Assembly: GCA_029582265.1 (NCBI GenBank)
Contig: CM055819.1
Location: forward strand, 9,484,135 to 9,548,134
DNA length: 64,000 nucleotides
DNA from: Zoroaster sp. YZ-2022
Lineage: Eukaryota > Echinodermata > Asteroidea > Forcipulatida > Zoroasteridae
Reading direction: 5' to 3'
Shown: positions 54,001-59,700 of the stretch, piece by piece
Layout: each line of letters starts with the position of its first letter
Position numbering within the stretch: the first letter of the stretch is position 1
Made by a program: the position numbers and the translations under genes
Notes under the pieces: generated by a model
What the model was told of the DNA's origin: nothing
Seen by the model: only the letters and a program-made list of their open reading frames with translations
Databases searched by the model: none

Positions 54001-56758
54001 GTTTAATAACCAATCCAGGGGTGAGTTTAATAACCAATCCAGGGGTGAGTTTAATAACCAATCCAGGGGTGAGTTTAATAACCAATCCAGGGGTGAGTTT
54101 AATAACCAATCCAGGGGAGAGTTTAATAACCAATCCAGGGGAGAGTTTAATAACCAATCCAGGGGTGAGTTTAATAACCAATCCAGGGGTGAGTTTAATA
54201 ACCAATCCAGGGGTGAGTTTAATAACCAATCCAGGGGTGAGTTTAATAACCAATCCAGGGGAGAGTTTAATAACCAATCCAGGGGTGAGTTTAATAACCA
54301 ATCCAGGGGTGAGTTTAAAGTGCAGTGATTGAAGTGTATCATGCCTTGACATTCCCAGGGGAAAAAGTAATACCTTTGGAGGCAGAACAAATGTCCTACT
54401 GAATGGACATTTTGTGTTGGTGATAGGGTAGGGCTGAAGGTGTCGTTAACATACAATGGTTTCCTGATTGGGCTCTATTGGTATCCTTATTGCGAGAATA
54501 GGGTTTCATTCAGGATACAAGTATCTCCCAATCTCCCCCCCCCCCCACCAACCCCCTCAACACAGTTGCTGAAAGTCCACAATTGCAAATACTTTTAGCC
54601 AAAGGACATCGTTTAACAGTGGAAAACCTGTCACATCAAAATACAATTTACAGTCCTGTGATTTCTCAGGATAAGTAAAACTTGCAGCTTTGCATGGTGA
54701 ACAGGATAAGTAAAGACTATTTGCGGTGACACCAATTGAGAATTTCACATGGTGTCACCGCAAATAGTCTTTACTGATTTCTCAGGAGATTTCCTGATTT
54801 CAGGATTTGTTTACTTTTGTCAAGTCACACCCCTGAATTCACTTTCTAAACAAATAGTCAGATTTTTGATCATATACACTTTCTGAAACTTATTGAAATT
54901 TATGTAATATATGAAATTTACCAAAATTTAAATGTTTTAATTTGAGTTTGAGAAACATTCCAAACTGTTTGATGGATGTAACCATAAAAATAATTTGTCT
55001 TCATGATAGGTGGAAGCAGAGGAGGTAATCAAGGAGGGTTTGATAAGAAAGGTGGAGCTAGCTCAGGTTTTGGAAGAGGCAGAGACGATAACAGGAAGAG
55101 AAAGAAACCAACTTGTAGTATCTGCAACCAGGAGGGTAAGCAACGCAATTGTCATCAATTAACAGTTTCCAAACTTATCAGACTTTTATTTTTGTGTTCT
55201 TGTTTTTTTGTACAACTGAGGACTTGTGTTGTGCTCATGTGTACATATCATATTGGAAATTCTCCTCAAAGTTAAAGCCAACTTCAATAAGACAATAAAC
55301 CGTTTAACCCTACTTCACATGGAGGCCACTCAGATCCACTAACTTTCCAATATGTTCTTCACCAAGCTTTAAAGCATACAAGCCACTGCTGTCTTTTCCA
55401 ACTAATCTTACAAAATCAACCCAGTGCCACCCAAGGCCACTGTAAATAAGATCATCTCAATTACATACTCAACACACACTGAAGGCCTTTACAAACCACA
55501 TTCTGTAGTGGTTTTGTATAGGTGTGTTTACAGTCAAAATACATGGTCAGGGCCCAATTTCATGGCACTGCTTACTGCGGAATTCTGCGCTTACGGCGCA
55601 TAGAATCACACGCTTTTTATGGCGCCGTAAGCGCAGAATTCTGTGGTAAGCAGCGCCATGGAATTGGGCCCAGGTTACAGCTGGTTGTTTGAACATATTA
55701 GTATGGCCTGCAGTGTATCAATGGGAGACCACTTTACCCTGCAATCTCAGTGGTGTGACAGTGCACAGAACGGTAACCATATGAGGGTTAAAACAAAATT
55801 TGGTTTCCCGAAATACACCTAACTACCACAGAAATATCCAAAGCTAAAAAGAAACATAATTGGTAACATAGAATTCAAAGCAGTGACAGAACAATGTAGT
55901 GACCATGTCTATAGAATGTATCAGTTTGAGTTGCAAAATCCAGCAAACGTGAGTAAGTAATTTAAGAGATTGACAATTGCTGATCACTCTATGTACATCG
56001 TATCCCTCTGGTGGTAAAATTGCCGCTATTGTCTTGATGATAACTGATTTAGCGTCAAGTGAGCGTTGTCCGTAAACCAATAAACACTTTAAATATTCAA
56101 TGCGTACGCACAACAACTGCAAAATATCCTTAACGCAATGCACTATCATTGCCCAATCGATCAATAGTGATCTAATTATTGGTGTCCTTAACAGGTGCAA
56201 ATGGCAACACCACACTTTGTGAATATAGTTTCTCATACAGGTTGGATTAAATCAAATAAGCTTGAAAATCTGCCATTTATCATGTTGAAAAACACTAGAA
56301 AGTAGGGCTGTGCCGAATAAACCAAATTTTCAAATGTTCAATGGATGGTTCAATATCCAGTTTTGTTTTTTTTCCGGTCGAATATTCAAAGAAAAAAAAT
56401 GCTGCTTCTGCAGAAAATAAAGTTTTTGTTTAATTTTTGTTTTCTTATTGGAGTTTCTATCCACTGTTGAACTGTTTCAAGGTAATTTTGTACAGCACAA
56501 GGTGCTGCGACAATGAACCCGTAAAATGAAGTAACTGACTTCAGAACCTTTTTCTGATACAAAATGTCCAGTGTTTTGAACAGATTGTTTGTTGTTGCTT
56601 TTTACATGATTTTTTATTTTTTTACAAGGACCAATTATACGATATCACCGAGGCATGAGCGGCATTATGTTATGTACGTTTTATCACAAGGCGTAATAAT
56701 TACCAATCGGTGATCTTCGAATATCGAATATTCTATCAAAATAAAAATCCAAATATCC

Positions 56759-56799
<41 letters not shown>

Positions 56800-59700
56800 T
56801 ATGGACTTATATAGCGCACGTATCCACCAACTAAGTGGTGCTCAAGGCGCATTCTTTTTTTTACGTGCATTACACAACACACGGGACCTACGGCTTTACG
56901 TCCCATCCGAAGGACGAAGCAATTATGGTTAAGCACCTTGCTCAAGGACACAAGTGTCACGACCGGGGCTCGAACACACACCCTGCTGCTGGCAACACCA
57001 GAACTTGAGTTCGGTGCGCTAGACCGCTCGGCCACGACACTCCAGTTAACAAATTATTTGAAAACGCACAGCCCTACTTGAAAGACAAACGTCGTGCGGC
57101 CATTTTGCTTACCACTTTTGACAAACTTTTGAGAAGTAGGCTACATGATCAATGTGCAAATTAGGCTTACAAAGATGTGCTATATGAAATGGTCTATACA
57201 GATGAACAATGGAGAGTCCTTAGTCAACCTCAAATGCAAAGATATTTTTGCTTCTCTGAGTTTATGTGCTAATGTGGGCACCCAGGAAGGGACATGTAAT
57301 GTTTGTAACAGCTATTCAGAAGTCCTACCCCTAAATAATAAATAGTGATAGTAAGACAAAATTGTTCTTTGATACCAAATGATACATCATTTTTATTTTT
57401 GCTTGAAGGAATGTGTTTCTACAATCTTGGTCACAGTTAGTTGGACCACTAACCCCCTTGCCACCATACAATGTTTAGAACGTTTTGCAGATTAATTGTT
57501 TGGCGTGAAGAGTCCATTTTTCTCTCATCCAAACTCAGAGCCCAGATTCCACATCTCGGAGCTTAGAGCCCAGATTCCACATCTCGGAGCTTAGAGCCCA
57601 GATTCCACATCTCGGAGCTCAGAGCCCAGATTCCACATCTTGGAGCTTAGAGCCCAGATTGCACATCTCAGAGCTTAGAGCCCAGATTGCACATCTCAGA
57701 GCTTAGAGCCCAGATTGCACATCTCAGAGCTTAGAGCCCAGATTGCACATCTCAGAGCTTAGAGCCCAGATTCCACATCTCAGAGCTTAGAGCCCAGATT
57801 CCACATCTCAGAGCTTAGAGCCTAGATTCCACATCTCAGATTCTACATCCTTTTCAGTGTTTACTAAGGCAGCATGATTTACCTCTAGTAATCCTTTACC
57901 AAACAATGGATTTAATCCACTATCCAAACACACTCACAGGCCTTTTGCCAGAACTACATTTATGCATTCAAGCATGTAAACAGGTCTTTAAACGTAAAAT
58001 AATTATAAAAAATCGGCCTACACTGACGTAGATAAACAGAAAAAAAATAATTGTGGTTGCAATAATGTGGCGTTTTATTTGGATAGCAATTTGCACTGAT
58101 GATTTTTTTATTTAGGTTTGATGCCTTTGGTAGTGGGGGTTGTGGGGTTGTAAACACATCACCAAGTTCTGTGTCCTTATTCTAGACCTTTTGGAAATGT
58201 TCCCACTTCCCCAAAAAATAACAATTATGAAAATAAAGAAATAGATAAATGGTATGAAACATCTTCCTGCTTAATTCGAGTTCCAATTTTGTTCAGTGTA
58301 AAGATTCTAGTTTCTAAAAAATCTTCTTGATTAAAGTTAACTTTACAAAATTATTTCTCAATCATCAGCAAATAATAAATGTCAAAATATTCAAGTTTGT
58401 AAGACATGTCTCTTTATTGCCATACATCTGAAATATGCTTGGCTGGTTTATGGTATCCAAGAAGTCACCAGAATTTGTTTTTGAAACTGATTCCCAACTT
58501 TACCAATTTTTACTTTACCAAAATACTACCAAATTTGGCCTTCAAAAGAACACCACGTTTCTTTCGTCACTAGCTAAAGTCTCTATGAAAATTATATTTC
58601 GAAGTATTTTATTTCAGTAAAATATAAGTTTTTGAGTACCAGGTTTTTGAGTACCCAGAGCGGGGAGATATATCCCGACAATCAAGGCTTACTTCCACTG
58701 ATACGTTCACTGCGTACATACTGCACATCCACTGGTTTGGATTAGGCTCCCCACTTTCAAAATCATTCCCCCACCGATGGACTGAATTAATTCGGCCCCT
58801 TGCCAATCTTCTCAGTAATAACTGGCAGGTGATATCAATCATATGATACAATCAAAATGCTATTAGCAAGCCAGTTACCAAGGGCAACCATTACGTCAAT
58901 TGATAAACAGAAGACCTTACAATAAAAGAGATATATATCAAAATTGAATTCAAACAGTATCCATCATATGATACAACAAAACAATGTTGCTGGGGACTCC
59001 ATTCATTCAGTCTGTTAAAGTTGCCCTTTTGTGATACAAATTGTTTGAGTATAAAAGACATACGTACAAATTGGTATCAACCAGTTTGAACTGGAATGAA
59101 CTAGACACTGAATTAGAATAGTGGTCTAGTACCAAGATACTTAATAATCAGCCTGATACTCTTTGACAGACATGTACATCAGGTGATCAGCCTGTTGAAC
59201 ACTGAAAACACTGAAACTAAATAATGTGAGAATTTAAAGCTCACAAACTATTGTAATATGTCTTATTTAGATTAAACCTTTCATAACCTTATCATGTTTA
59301 ATATCAATCTGCACATAGAATTCACTTAATGTCAGAATTCACTCAATCTTAATAAAATCGACATTATACCAAAAATACTTTCAGAACTGGTAAACCCTTT
59401 GTTTCCATTACCAATAGTGTACAAGGATTGGATATGTTACAATGTACTACAATTCCCCTGATAAATCCTTTCATACAGCATCTTATCCTTGTCACATTCA
59501 TATCCTGTTCATCTCAAAGTCAAATTTGTTATGTTAATATCCCAATGAGTATATTTCCCAATGAGGATACCAGTATGCCCAAATCGTGAAACCCTTGAGT
59601 GACAACGACACCTTCTGATGTATAATGATGTATCCTCATTCATGTGTTAACTAGTGGCTCTTCTAAAATGAAGAAGGGGGGAAAGCCGGGCACTACTGCC

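Noticed and set aside
53544..54456. Long open frames on both strands across the 24-bp array ([16 protein letters not shown] and LLNSPLDW repeats)
   Set aside because: Any stop-free 24-bp unit leaves several frames open. Only the GEFNNQSR frame is continuous with a real exon.
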